Source of the DNA: Linepithema humile
Lineage: Eukaryota; Arthropoda; Insecta; Hymenoptera; Formicidae
Direction: 5' to 3'
DNA: 64,000 bases
Assembly (NCBI RefSeq): GCF_040581485.1
Contig: NC_090130.1
Location: forward strand, 18,293,656 to 18,357,655
In this document: positions 12,301 to 27,300 of the stretch, piece by piece
Layout: each line of letters starts with the position of its first letter
Position numbering within the stretch: the first letter of the stretch is position 1
Program-made: the position numbers and the translations under genes
Notes under the pieces: model-generated
Seen by the model: the letters and a program-made list of their open reading frames with translations, nothing else
What the model was told of the DNA's origin: nothing
Databases searched by the model: none

Positions 12301-15300
12301 TAATGAAATAACCATCGACTTCTCTGCAAAAACAAAAATATCAATTTACAGTATAATTTAGTTTCAAATATTTATGTTTTATATAATTTTTTTATGTATT
12401 TTGACGCATGTTTAAAATTTTTTATATATTTTCATTATTTTTTGTAATCTATATAGTGCCAATTTCTTATTATAATTTTTGTAAAAGTCTCCGAATGTAA
12501 TATATTAATTGTCGGTGAAATATATCAGTTTAAATTCTAAAATTATGTTTGTTCAAGAAATGTTTATGTGATACATGATGCTTCATCATAAATAAATCAT
12601 CGTATAAATCAAATAAATTCATCATAAGAGAGCGTCATTTTATTAATTATAGATATCATTTTTACATATGATTCATACGGTTTGCAGTAAATGCAGGTTG
12701 TTTTACTTTTTATTTCATTCATTTTTTTATCGGAATGCGTCAATTTTTCTGTCATTGTTATTCACAAAAACACGAATAGAATCACAATCAAAAACTCATT
12801 GATCGAACACTTTCCAATCGAAATTTTCGAAGTTATATAATAGATGCTGCTGAATTAATTTATTACCTTTGTCCCAATTTTTTTGAAATATTATATAATA
12901 GTAAAAATTTGCGATTGAGATGCAGCTCGTAATAACATTTCAAAACTACATTAACGTTAATTTCCCATCACGTTGGAGATCCGCTACTTTCTCACGTATT
13001 TTCTATATATTCCAGCCGTTTCAGGAATTATCGTGTTTCACTTCGGTGAATGGAATTCTGAATGTTTGAAAACTAATTCAAAAGCTGAAGTCTGCAAATG
13101 AAAACTGGAAATTTCTCTGATAGAAACGTCCGTGTTCTTCGCTAAGAAGATTGCAAAGCGGAAGATTCTGAAGATGTCAAGTAGATAATCGCTCCGAGTA
13201 GAGGCAATATGCGTAATAGCATCGGTATTAGGATGATAATAGTTTAGGCCAAAAAATTACTAAATAATTATCGTCGGAAATATTCACAATGTCACGAAAA
13301 TTGTAATCAAGCAGCATTATCATTTTGTGATTGTGATTGTTTCATTCATTAGCATGAAACGTGACAATGTACTTTACATTATACGAGTGCACTATTATGA
13401 GAGTTATTACTAGAATTATTGCGTATATTATTACATGTAGATAAAAGCGGAATAGATAAGCTTGTCGATGAAATTAATTGCTGCGTTTATCAATATAATA
13501 TAATGATTTTATTACTTTCATCTATTTGGAATGCTAAAAGGAAACCACAATTTTGTACTTTACCTCGTATGTGTGTTATGTTACTAATGAATACGAGTAT
13601 GTATTCAAGCGTAAAGTTATCGAATGGAAAAACATACCTTGGGATTTAAATCGCTGCCCTGCTGCATGAGAGTTCCGATGGTGAACCAGAAACTGTTCGA
13701 TAAGGAAAACTGGTTCTCGACGACTTCCGGTCCGGCGTGGCATGGATGCGGATTGTTCCACTCGTAGGGGCTGAATCGTGCCACGACGAACATCGTCACT
13801 GACACCAAGACGTACGCCGCCAGCACGTACAGCCAGATCTCGATCGCCAATGGATTCATGAAAGAGAAGAGTCGCGCCTGATGACTGGTTGGTACCTGCG
13901 AAAAATTTGATTATACTTTTCATTGGAAAATTAATATCTAAATGAGAAAATCATAAAACTTATCGTTGGAAATGTTTATACTTCTTTGAATAATTTTATT
14001 TTATTATTATATGCATAAAGTAATTTATTATTATGGTTTAATTGAATTAGTAAGATACATATACATATATTATTCACGTGTACTAATGACGATCAAAGAA
14101 ATTTTGTATGAGTAATTGAGTTGTTAATTAACTATCTCAATTAGCATCCAGCGCATGACAATAATAAAATCAATTACCGTCTTTAAAATAATAATCACAG
14201 AATTTACTTTACTTGCATTGATTGCAAGTAAAGTAAATTGCAATTATTATTTTCTCAATTATACTTTCGCTGAAATTTTCGCAATTAAATATGTTTAACG
14301 CAATGTAAAAAACGCAAGTAACAAAAAATACAATGCATGTAGTTCGACAATGTGCCACCGACAGGTTTTGTGTGGACGACATTAGCTAATGCAAAATTTA
14401 AAACTCACTCTTGAGAGCAGATGTCGATTCCGAAGAGAAAAAAACTGAGCTGTAAGCACCGTTGCTGGCATTGACAACGACAAAGAGAGATAGAGAATTT
14501 AGTGGAATTTGCAAAATGCATAGATGTAAAATGCACGTGCGCGAAAAATTAATTCTGACGAATTACCGAATTGGTTTATCACGTATTTATTCAGGTATAA
14601 TAGGTAGAGCAAGCACGGCAATCATGTGGAATCGCAATGAATGAAAGTGGCGGGATGATTAAAGGACGCTTTGCGAGTAGAAACGGTTACCGGCTGCAAC
14701 ATTAATTGCAATTAAATGATCGCCTTACATTAATTAGAAAGCGCGCTCGTGCCGGCCAACGTCGATTGGTGCAATCAGCGAAAAGAGACTGTGCGCCTTC
14801 TCCCTCTTCGGAGGAAAATCCCTCTAGAGCGAAAACGAGTCTTCGGTCTGCATTGGAAGGCGAGCTATCATCATCAGCGCGGCGAAAAAGCTTTCATCGT
14901 TTTAATCAATTTATGAGAGGTCCACTTATCGGGTTTTTCACGCCTCGCCGTTTCGTTGCAAATGTAATTGTGCGACGAGTATTCCGCAGCAATTCCGCAT
15001 TAACGCGACGATAAATGTTTCGATAAATAATCGACGTCTGATAACAATTGTTCGGATGATATTAATTTGTCGGTTTTTTTGTTTATACTATACAATTGAA
15101 TTTATTAAATATCATGAATCAGATTCAATGGGATTTGAGCAAGGATCTTATAAGGACTCTATCAAGTGTAATACGCAGTCTACAATTAATTCCGCAGCCA
15201 TTCGCAATGGGAGATTACCACGTCACTGCCGCTTGACTGCATAACAGTGATTCGCTTAATTATCTTCATTAAGCAGCCGAGCTGAGATGAACGATTTCGT

Positions 15301-18300
15301 TCCAAGTTCGAGCATTAGCGTCGCCGAGGATGTTCGGATAGGCAATATGTGCAATTGGCTTTGTATCTATTATCATTGTTACAATTACCTATGTATTGAC
15401 TGCGATAAAGCTAATACAATGTCACAGAAGATTATGACAATACGCACGTTTTAGATTGAATAAATAATCCATGAAAAATAAAAGAACCGATTAAATTTTT
15501 AAACCCGTACATCTTACAGACAGCAAAAGAAAATGTATAGCGAAAAAGATGTTAAAACTGCAGTTTTTATTTGCAACTATCTATTCAAATAGATTTTTAT
15601 TAAATTTAAATTCGAAAAAAAATTTCAGATTTTTAAATTTAATCAATTCCTTAATTTGTTAATTATCTTAATATTGCATAATGTGTTAAGGCATTTTTAT
15701 GTGCACATAATCGAATTCAGATTTTAATTAGTGAATAAAAATTCGTGCATAGCGAATTTTTTTGCATAGCTTATATTCAAGAGACCGCTTGTATCAACGA
15801 ATAAGTAAAAATAATGTATTATAATTTAAGAGCAATCTATCAATTAAAGTCTCCACCGGATTATTAATTATTGCAAAGGAAGAATGATTAAATTTATCGA
15901 TTTTTCGATGGATAATATACGTTGCCTCTATTACTTAATGATAAATGGCGTTTAATAGTGCTGATACTTTAACTTCGGTATTACCACAGCAGTCTGACAG
16001 CAACAAAATTTATTGGATTATCAATTATTGTAAAAAGAGAATGATTAATTTTATCGGCTTTTCATAGATGAATTGCGTCGTCTCTATTATAATGCTTAAT
16101 AATGCTTAGCTTGATAGCAACAATGACACATATATCACCGAAGAAAATTGTACCTTTATTCTCTGAAGCATGCTCGAATAGAACTGGACGATAAAGAAAG
16201 AAAGAAAAAAAAAAAAAAAAGAAATTTAACGAAAGCGAAGATCCGGAACGGCCGTCCCGTAAATTTCATCGGTCCGAATGTCCGGGTTTTCTGCGGGAAG
16301 CCGAGAAATTAGAGATGAACGGAAGCGGAAGCGATCCCGGCCCAATGGAGCGGGGCGATCTCGTCGCGAAAATTTTATTACAAAAGCTCGAGAAATTAAC
16401 TTCTCCGACAGATATCGTTCCGGCTCCCCTCCGCCGCGGGTGCGGTGCGCACTACTCGGGCGATACTATTATTAACTTCGGAGTAAGCGAATCCCACCGT
16501 CGCTCGTTACGGCATAAAGTGCAGCTGCCCGAGAGAAGTTAACTCCGTGGATCCAGCATTTCGAATTATTTAGTCGCGAGTCGAAACTTCGGGGAGATTC
16601 CCGTACTGTCGCACGGATCGATCGCGGATGGCATCCGCGAGTCGGCAGAAACTCTCGAGACACTGCGAGAATAATTAAAGCTTCACGAGCGATAAGGTGG
16701 GGAAGAGGCAGAGTCAGAATAGATATAGGGAAGGGGCAGATGAAAGAAGGGAAGAGAAGAGAAACAAGAGGGACAAAGCGGGTGATGAGGAAACGGCTCG
16801 TCGAACAAATATCGAATTAATCGGTTCGCTAATTTGGCGCATAAGCCGATCGATGATACATATTCCGATTATTAAATCATCTACGCGCCATCACTTGCGA
16901 GCGGCTCTAATTAGTCTGCCTGTCTCACCTACGCCGATCACACGACACGTGCTACGCCGTTATAAGCGTGAACACACGTGTGCACGTTGATGCGCGCGAG
17001 TGCAACGTCAGGCGCCGGGATATTACCATCATAGCGCTATCTTGTAACCGAAACGAGTTAACGAGAATTTGCCGAAAGCACCGAATAATATTTTTTTATC
17101 ATCGTATCGACAATTTGCAAAAGCATAAGAGTAAACGATTTAGAAAAATAATAACGATATACGTACATATATTGTATTTAATTAAAATTATTTGTGAAAT
17201 AATTTTATTAAAATAATTAAATTATATTATTTTACTGTAATTTTTCTAAAATTATTTCATAATAATTTTAATTTATTCATATAAAATACCTTTTATTTAA
17301 AATCTTTGCATTAATAATAAATATTGCAATTAATTATTTTTATAAATAAATAATTCCAAATTGCTTGGATAATGGTAATTTATATATTGTAAAGCTGTAA
17401 ATAAAATACACATGTATATATAGATCGTTTAGTTTTCATTTAGAATGTGTACGAATCTCATATTAAAGTCCGATGTGAGGGAGTTGCGTCTGACCATGCT
17501 AGTCTCTAACTACTGTTACGTATAGTTAGTAACTACTACGGCCTTTTATACACGTTCGGTATTTACATTCAACTACTAATTGGCTATTTCAGTAAAATAC
17601 GAAGGTATTATGTGGACATGAACGTTATCAAGCAATGGTTGTTTCACGGGTAAGTAGATAAGAGCTAGTTATGGTCAGCCGGTACCAAAGTCAGACGCGG
17701 AATTACAGTCATATGGATAGCGGCTCTCCATTACTGATGGCATTATCTACACTTGTTAGACAAAATTATCCCTCGCCAGTAAACCTGTTATAAAGCAAAA
17801 GGTAAACCGTGATAAGAAAAAAATCAACCGTATACGTACGATATTATGCCCGTCATTATCTGCTATTTCGCTTCGTAATAATAGACGTGAGTTAAAAAAA
17901 AAAAAATATCAAGACAAAAGAGATATCGACAGAAATTTTTATTGTATGTTGCGAAACTTTTATCGAAATTGCGGTGATTCTTGAGCGCGAGCGCCGACTG
18001 CCAAATAAAAATAGCTCAACAACAACAGAGAGGAATGTACGACGGCGGAAAAAAGCAAATAAGAATAACAGATGCGCAGCATAGAAAAATACGCGAAACG
18101 AAAAGACTAACAAAGCTGGACGAGTGAAAGAATCAAGATCTCCGCCGACAACAATGCGCCGGGATGAAATAAAAATATGAGTTATCTGAGTGACGCCATT
18201 TCAAACACAGGGGAGGAGAGGATTAAGGGTGGCTTATGCAGGATAGCTCGTTTAAACGCGCGACGCTCCGGGGCTGAGTCGGACGCGCAGATAATTGCTA

Positions 18301-21300
18301 TCTTGTAACAAGATAAATTTCGGGCGTTTAACGTGCGGTACCGCCGAGCGGCACGGACGAGATGCGAATCTTCACTTACCTTGAAGAGGATGGAGATGCC
18401 CAAATTCATGAACGGCTTCGTGAAGTCGATGACACTTTCGCGCGCGTAGTTGATCGTCATCGAACCGACGGCGAGATCAGCCTTCTGCAAATAAAAAAAA
18501 GAGATAAATATTAATAAGAAAAATATGTCGAGAAGACTGCTCTAATTCTGCTGAATCGAGCTGCGTCTGATTTGTCCACCTTGTCGGTTCAGCAGGTGCT
18601 CGAGATTAGTTAGACGCGCGCGGCGCGGAAATAGCTGACGCAGTCGAGCGAAAACGCCGTGCCCGATTCGACGATGCCGCCTGACGGGAAGACCTCAGCG
18701 TGCATATACGCACTTCCGTCGCGATATCCAGCTGCTTTTTCAGCTTCTGCGAGGCGTAGCACTTGCTACGCGGTGGCGCAGTCCGGATAGATTTATTCCC
18801 GGCTTGCACTGCACACACAGCGAGCGCGCGGATATCTCCGGCTGGAAATGCACCCGATAGGGAATTCTCTTGTCTTTTCCTCGCGCGTACTCGCGCGCTC
18901 TACATACGCGCGCCGCGATACGTTGCATATTCTTTCGTAAGAGAGCTTGTACGTAAACGTGCGCGACAATTTTATCGCGCGACGTCGGCAAAACGCGATT
19001 TATGCCGGCGCGTTTCTCGTACTCGCGAACGCCAATTTCCATCGCAGCATGTAATGTTTATTCTTACATATCTATGGTAAGTCGTAACTAGACTGCAATC
19101 GATCGTGCAATGCATACTATACGAAGAGGTATTACACGAGTATCTCTCTCGTGATGATTTGTTGTTCGCGTATTTGTTGATCCAAAAATAAAACTGTTGT
19201 ATTTATTTATTTACAACTGCAGTTTTTCCAGATATTTATCTTGCGTTTCAATAAATATAATTTTTCGTGAATAAAAAAAAAAGCTTATTTTTATCCATAA
19301 ATTCATCAGAAATACGTTGGTTTTTTTTTTTTTTTTTTTTACACAAAAAAGTGATAATTATAAATTGCGATTGTCGACGGATTAAGTGTGAACGAGAGAG
19401 ATTCAATCAATAGGTTTCTCGTACAGTGAACAGCTGAAACGGTCGACGTTGCGTAAAACGGCAGCGGTTCATCCTGCGAAAGATATTTCGGAGTCGCGGC
19501 GTCACTAATTCGCGAGTGATTTACATCACCGCCCTGTGCAACCCGATGACGGTCGCAATAATTTGTTGCGGCATGTTCTCGTGCGATGACAGCATGGCGC
19601 CATTGCGGAGTCGCAATGCATCGTAGCCGTCAATCGTTTATGAATGTACGAGCGATGCTGTTTTCACGCATCGACGTGTCGGCGGGAAACGCGCTGAATG
19701 CTAATAGGCCTAAACCGAGATAATATATCGGAAAAAGTAACGATATCAATTTCACGTGGAATTATGAATGCGCAAATACCCGATATATTTATACACGCGA
19801 TGTATTATTTGTTTAATACCTTTGTCGAAAATCTCTCTTGTCGATTAATAATTTCCATAACGACGGCGATACGTTCTGAGCGAGCTCCCTTTTTCATTTC
19901 ACTCATTCATTTTTGAGCATTGTTACCTTCACTCGGGTAGCCGACAAACGATATTCCATTTATCAACGTTGCCAGATAAAAACAAAATATCGATACATCA
20001 TTCTTTTGAAAAGAATTCGCGCGAGAGAAATTAATATTCCCCGTAACAATTTTACATATTTTGTATGTCAACGAATATTTCAACTTGTTGCATTAAATCG
20101 CGCAAAAAAAAAGAGTTGTATTAAAAAGCGTTGTATTTTAATATAGAATAATATTTCCATCTAGAAAGATAATTCGCTCCGTAATATCGTCGAGAGAAGA
20201 AAAATTGCAGAAATGCAAATTCATACGAAAACATAAACAGGGACGATAACGGTTCAGTTTCAGGGGGACTCGGAAATATGTATGTTAATTAAAGCGCCGC
20301 TAATTAGACGAGGCGCCAACTAATGCTTTGACATTCTTAGCTGCGAATGGTCTTGGCTGCGCGGGCGATCCGCTTAACTACGCTTAAGTCGCTAAAATAC
20401 GATGCCCACCTCTAGGCATATTACGCGCGGTCGCTTTTTTATCATTTTTCCCGTCCTCGATTCCGCCGTCACATTTTCGCGGACAACGCGGTGGCGAGCC
20501 GTTATTAATGATCATCTGACAAAATTAATACTACCGTCCGGATAACATAGCGCCGGCCGCTTTGTAACGTCCGCCAGTCTGCGGGTCCTGGCGAAAATGA
20601 GAAATTTCGCGGACTCGTATCGCAATTTCTCATCATTCCGGACATACCGGGTCCATATGTGTGCGCGCGCATTTATACGTTTCATCATCGCTATCGGCGA
20701 TCAGCGCGCGCTTAATGCGAGATCCGGATCGAGAGATATTAGATCATTAATTATCGTAATTTCGCTTTTTTTTTTTTATTCCAGGACTATACGCGAATAA
20801 TTGTACCATCTCTGTTGCAAACGCGATGACAACAAATCCTTTAATCCCGCTTGCGCTTACGCCTGTTTCTCTAAATTAAATGAGCGTTTCATATATTTCG
20901 ATATATTAAGCGCACCCTTTAATGTCCGTTTGCTAAAGCTGATGATATTATGCGCTGACCGCCCCTCGGCGCATTACATTGAAAAGCGCGGAATTATTTC
21001 TATACAAGAGCGCAGTTTCTCTGTTACACACAGAGTTATACATTATTCATCGTGATAAAAGTGCGCCCTTGGGCTGCTGCTGCGGCAACCGGATACTAAA
21101 CCCAATCCCGAAGTTCGGGATTTATGGCGAAAGTAGTTCTGGAATGTAGATATCGCCGCTAGATATACACGGCTAGTTACATCCTACTTAGTCCGCCTCT
21201 CCCCCCCCCCTCTCCCAAAACACGCGCTTTTAAACGCGCCGAGCGAAGAAGCGTGTTTCGCCGCGAAACGCCAGGCGGTGTTCAGTTCGAAAGAAATTTT

Positions 21301-24300
21301 CATCTGTAAAGTGCGGAGATCCATTTGCCCTGTCCGACGTGTCAAGCCGCGCCTCTATTTCTTGGTTAGAATCCAATTAACGAATCTTAATGAGAGAAGT
21401 GCAAAACACGGGGGGGTGAGCTACGGAAAATTTTCCATCCCGTTTATTTTGCAACTGGCAGATTTATGCGGGGATGAAAGCGAGGGAATGAAACAACACT
21501 TGGTTGGATTTATCACGGTCATACATTCCCCGCGTAAACGAGATTGACTCGTTTCGGTATTTTTTTGTACAAATCAGCCCGTCGCAAAATAAACGGCAAG
21601 TTTGTCCACCTTGCGTGCGCAGCGCTGAAATTCTATCATTTTTACTGTTGCGACTAAGCGCATGAGATTGCTGTGTAATCACTATGATTTACGTGTATTT
21701 ACAACGGGACACTACTCGTGCAACAAAGTCTACAACTGAGGATTACCTGTGATCTCTCTCTCTCTCTCTTTTCCGGCGGTATCTTTGCTACTATGTTGCT
21801 CGGCAACGCGAGCGCGCCGAGAGACATTGTTATCACGGCGGTGCCGCGTGCAGTCGCTGTTGCAATCTGCTACAAATATCAGCGGGATATTGAAATTCGG
21901 TGGAACAGAATTGCGCGCATATGCGCGCCACTTAATCAATCGCACGCGCGCCGGCACATTTGGCGCCTACTTGAAATGTAGACGTAAACGGCAATAGGCG
22001 GGCTAGTTTCACGCTTTCCTCACGTGGATGCGGGGGATGTCGCACGCATATATCCGCATCTGTCCTCGATTTGAATTGCAAAAGCGAAGTGGCATTCAGC
22101 GCGCCTAAGCCTACGTTTAGCGCAAAGTACACGATTCGCTCTCGATACGCAAATTCGGTGCGCGGCGGTAAAACGAGACACGGTTTCCGATAACGCGGCT
22201 CGCAAATCCCTTGTACCCGGGGGAGTGCCGCCGTCAAGACACGATTATCAATTTGCGTGATTAATGAGTTTCCGAGCGTTTCTCAGACGACAACTCCAAT
22301 ATATCTTTCGATCAACTCCGTGAGAGAGGCGGGGAGTGCAATTTTTAAAATAAACAGCCACGACTGAGTCTCGAGCGATAAGGTTCGCCGGGATTGGCAG
22401 GACAACGTCATTTCCTTGCGCGGGTAATATTATCGATATTTCCACGTGAAGTGCATCTCTTCACAAATGCCAATACTTGCGCCCTGTCTCCGTTGAAATT
22501 TGCTTAACTATCCTTTGTTGCGTCCGTCATCGTGTATTAAACTATATTACCACGGTGGGATCTCATCAGTCTCGGGATAACACAGCAGACTGTGTATATA
22601 CTGCTTCTCCTGTATGCATGTAGTTATGATGTCCTTTCGAAAGTTTCACGATCCGGCGACTACAAGATGGAGCGCTTGATTGCGTCAGATTCATAGAGTC
22701 TTTCATGCACGCGCGTACTTCTATTAACAGCGAATTAATGCCTCAAACAAGTGTAAATTCACATTAAAATATTTAAAATTAATTTAATTTAATTTTGTCT
22801 CAATTTCATTTTAATTACGCTCGCAAGCAATCTGTAATTAGCACTAAGCAAATTTATCTATAATTATATACACATTTATATAGTCATGTGAGTTTTTGGA
22901 TCATGCGTGTTTGAATATTCACGTATAATAATTGGCGATTAAAAAATCTTCGATTCAAATTGCTTGCTTTATAAGCAATTGTTAATATTTTTAGCTTTTA
23001 TTAAATCTTTCGCACAAATCAGACGCTTAAAGATACTAAATCGTTCAACATAAAGTCACGAAATCATAAATAAAATTCTATCCCGAATTTTGTTGCAAAT
23101 CGTAGATTATCCGAAGCAAATAATGACACTTTGACACAATCGCCACTTGCAGTGAAGTGAGCGCGGTTCGTAGAAGCGAAAGAGCAAGCTTTCCCGTTCC
23201 AAATAGGTCTCATGCGTGTCTGCGTTAATCCTGAGATGCGCTACAGATACGCGCACACGCGCGCGCCCATGCACTCACCTTGTCCATCAATTGGCGCACT
23301 ATCCCGTTCCACTCGCCAGTCTCGTAATCGTAAACGCCATACTTGCCGTCCGGCACGAGCTCGATCCTGTAAGTGAAGCCCACCATGCGCGCTATCTCCT
23401 TCAGCAGGTCGATGCAGAAGCCCTCGTAGCGCGCGTCCCCGCTGAAGTTCCCTCCGCTCTTCAGCATTACATATGGCTGCTCCTACGGGGATCATAAAAA
23501 GGAGCTACCGTCTTTCGCTCGCCTTCCTTACAAGCTTTCTCTCACATTTCCTCTCCTTCTCTTTCTTTCTTTCTCTCTTTCTATCTCCTTTCTTTTTCTC
23601 TATATTTGTCCGTCTCCGGCCGTCAGCTTTCCCGCCCATTTCGTTAACTCGCAGGATGCTGCTCCTGCGCCGGATCCATCGATATGGTCGGCGGCAAAGT
23701 CGCGCGCGCGCGAAATGATAAGGCATTTGCGTGTTCGTCGTGGGAGTTTTACGAGCTGGATGTAAATTTCTTTTTTCTTTCCCGGGCAAAAGCAACACGC
23801 GGTGATCAAGTTTTACGGCTTCTGGGTTTGGGAGGATTTAGGGAAATTTTTGTGTGTTCTTCAGCGCCCCGTCGCTATAAACTTGATTAAAAGACCGAAG
23901 AAATAGGTGTAATAATTTAGCAATTGTTTTAATCTATTCACAATTTTTGTTTCGCGATTTTGAATGGCGAGTTGCATAAATAAAAAATTGCGTGCGCGAA
24001 ATATATGGAAGAATAAATTGCAATGAGACGCGTGAAAATGTCCGGTGTTTTTCCGCCAGCGCGCCAACTCTAAAATAACATCTATGAATTTTGCATGAAA
24101 GTGACACGGTCACGCTTGCCGAAGAGTTCGAGGGGCGCTGGAATGCATCCGGCGATAGCACAGGCCGTGCATCTCCGTGGCGGCGTGGACAGCTTTAATT
24201 GGTATTTACGGCGGCATTCCGGATATGTTCGGGTCTGCCGGATGCACTTGCACTGACGCGCGCAGAAGGAGAGAGAGACGCGCCGCGCGCGGTCGATGGC

Positions 24301-27300
24301 TCTCTCGATGCTGATTACCGGCTAAATGGATTACTCTTCAATAGACTATTACGCCGAACACTCCCACGAGATACGTGTGTGACCTGCACGCGTAACTACG
24401 TGCACGTTATCGTAGGCCTCGGAGACTCAGGTGTGAGAATGTTCGATTGACGTGCGCGAGAAAGTTACGCCCGCTCTCGACTTACGAGCTCGGTTCGCGT
24501 AATATCGCTTTAACTATTTTTTTCATATTTATATTTTTTTATTTTCCGTATTAATTATCGATATTTTTCACCTTTATTAAATATTTATTTCATAAGCGGA
24601 GAAAAGCAAGAATTTTCGAAGCGGTTGAATACTTTCCGCATTTTTTTTCCACGAAGATTCTTTGCATTACTATACAGCTGTTTCGCTACGTACTTTTGTT
24701 AATCCTGCTATCAAATATGTAAAGCTGCAGTTGAAAGCTGCAATACGTTGCCAGAATCGGAATTAAGCCTTTATACGTTATACTGATTCAAACTTTACAC
24801 AAAAGATATAATATGAGCGGAGAATGAATAATACCAAATAAAATCCCAGAAAGAGCCGAAAAGGATTAACTTGAAATATATGTTATATACAATTTTCACA
24901 TTCATGCTAAACGCATTGATGGTATGATTGATAGAGAAAGCGCAAAAAAATTTAAACTAAAATGTTTCACGAAATGAAAAATAAGCTCCATTATTCGCAG
25001 ACATCTTTTCGTCACAATCAATTTTTCACAATAATTTTAATGCAAATAATTTTCGTTATTCAACAATTCTATCTCAATAACAACTTTCCTTTTCCGTACA
25101 GCATCGGCACTTTTATCGGAAAAGCTCTTTATATAAAAAAAAAAAAAAAAAAAACGCTGTACTCGTGCATAGATAAAATACGTGAAACAGCGCGGATACG
25201 AATAATCGATCGCGTTGGAATGCGCGTTATGCGACGGCCGATATGGAAGAGCAAGAACGAGGAAAATAAATTCCGAATAATTCCGATAATTGTATGCGTA
25301 CGAGAGAAACAAACGAACGTGGACGAGAGCTTTCGTTCTACCGGGCAAATATTATCCTTACGACAAATGAGCGGAAATACAGCGGGCGGAAAGATGTTTC
25401 CAGGTGCGAGCGCGTTATCGCGCGGCCGTCGTATATTCAGACCTGAAGAGTCGAGAGTCTAGCCGCGCGCTGTCTAGATTTAAATTTAAATTCAAATCGG
25501 CTTCTTGAAATGCAATAAAGTAACTTCACTTCATGAAGCTTTTCGCCATTTTAGATGAAAATGGGGACGGGGTCTGCGTTATACCGCGAAAACGCGAGGG
25601 ATTTAATTAGAGGGGACGTCGACCAGATTTGATATTTACGAGCGGCATATGAGAATTTCGACTGGATTAACTGCGATGACTGTACGGAGAATGCGTTTGG
25701 CGCGCATTAATTAAATCGCGTCGAAAAGTCGCACTGGAAGGATATAAAAGAAAACGCGTAAATTTCTCGCGATTTACATTTATTTAATTTAAATTCCACC
25801 GTCAACTTTGTTATATTTAATACTGTTAGCGTTACGAATAGATTAGAATGACAGAAGCAAGAATATGCATATTACATTCATGCATTCTGTTTGAAGTTTT
25901 ATAGTCGTTTGCAAAAAATTGCTATGCATATGCGTATACATATGCATAGAAACAGCTCAAATATAAGATTTAATCCAAATAAGCTGCGCAAATGCGCGCA
26001 CGAAAAACGAAGATGAAAAATCTGCATACATAATTAAAAGCAAAATTTTCGATAAGAGAAATATCACATCTTGCGGGATAAATCGGGAAAATGTTTATCA
26101 TAGATTTCAGCGCGAACGACATGAAAGTTTCGCGCGAAGCAGAAAGGTAATTTAATTCCACGTACGAGCGAATTAAGAAATGATATCGGATTAAAACAGC
26201 CGGTGCTTTTCTGAAATGGTTATTTAATACGGCGCATTCATATGTGAGCGCGAAATGTTTAAAAAATCCCACCTGGAAGACGGAGGATAAGATACAAAAT
26301 TAATTTAAAGTCAACTTTAATGAGGGTCGCGAGACCACTTTTAACTCTCCTTTGAATAATGTATGAATCTTGAATAAAATAGAGAAGAACGTGAAGCGTA
26401 TAGCATAAGAGCGTGAAAGATTTAGTGAGACAAAGATCCGATAAATTTTAACGTCGCCCGCAACATGCATGTGCTCACGCATCGACGTCATATTTGGCTG
26501 TCAAATATTTACGACGCGCGCGCACAGCTTTCTATGTATAGTAAAAAGTAATTATAATAAAACTAAATAATCGACGGAATAAGCATTTTTTAAATTTATA
26601 TTGGTTTACTGTATCAATAGATATATAAAAAAAAATTATACATGTACGTGACGTGGAAAAATTAAATATTGTATTTCGACAAATGTTTGATTTCGTACAT
26701 TTTTGATACATGGAGTTTGCATTGTGTTACGAAAAATATATATACACGTCTATTTCTGTTGAAATATTATCGATAGTCACTAATAAGTTGTGATTCGCTA
26801 TTGTTAATTTTAAAAACACTAATCTTCGCCGCGATATGCTATGAAAAATCGACTATGCAACAATGATTTTGCATTCGCATTGGAATCGTACAATATTTAG
26901 TTGAATAATTATAAATCATGTACGTATCATAACATGCTATGATAATTCATTTGGCATGAATAGCCAATTATGGCGTATCTTTTGATTAAATTTACTTTAT
27001 AGAAGAAAATTCCTATCCGCACGGACATAATTTATATATCTACGTTATCGAATGAAGATAATTATGAATGAAAGTACCATCTCATTAGTTGAAAATATAC
27101 ATCCGTGTAATATGCTCCATGTTCATTAGAATCATTGAAAATATTGTAATATTGCAATAATTGTTATATCTAATTTTCCGCAGAGTTGCATGTAATGTCG
27201 ATGATTACGTATAAAATGAGTGAAGAGGTCTGATTATGATAATCACAGCTGGACCGACGCATTTCTGGACGCGATTTCTAACAAATCCGTGATATTTATG

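Larger units (their letters stand above)
8841..13498. repeat. Segmental tandem duplication, copy 2
   Basis: The second copy starts at AATTATTCTAAACTATAC and ends near AAATTAATTGCTGCG. It contains the intact BED-finger gene and none of the insertions seen in copy 1. About 250 bp of unrelated AT-rich sequence (8586-8840) separates the copies. Both copies are in the same orientation. Confidence 0.85.
1913..13637 (-). other. Receptor intron with duplicated BED-finger genes
   Basis: This 11.7-kb intron separates the pore exon from the TM3 exon. Nearly all of it is a tandem segmental duplication, each copy with a plus-strand BED-finger gene, so these genes are antisense to the receptor. It also holds a foldback element and a small hairpin element. 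The remaining sequence (7540-8840, 12100-13410) is AT-rich DNA without genes. Confidence 0.85.
13896..18379 (-). other. Receptor intron, 4.5 kb
   Basis: This intron lies between the end-of-S1 exon and the TM1 exon. It contains a perfect hairpin at 14201-14239, a diverged direct repeat at 15858-16110 and an AT-rich inverted repeat near 17178-17275. The short ORFs inside show no family resemblance. Confidence 0.8.
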
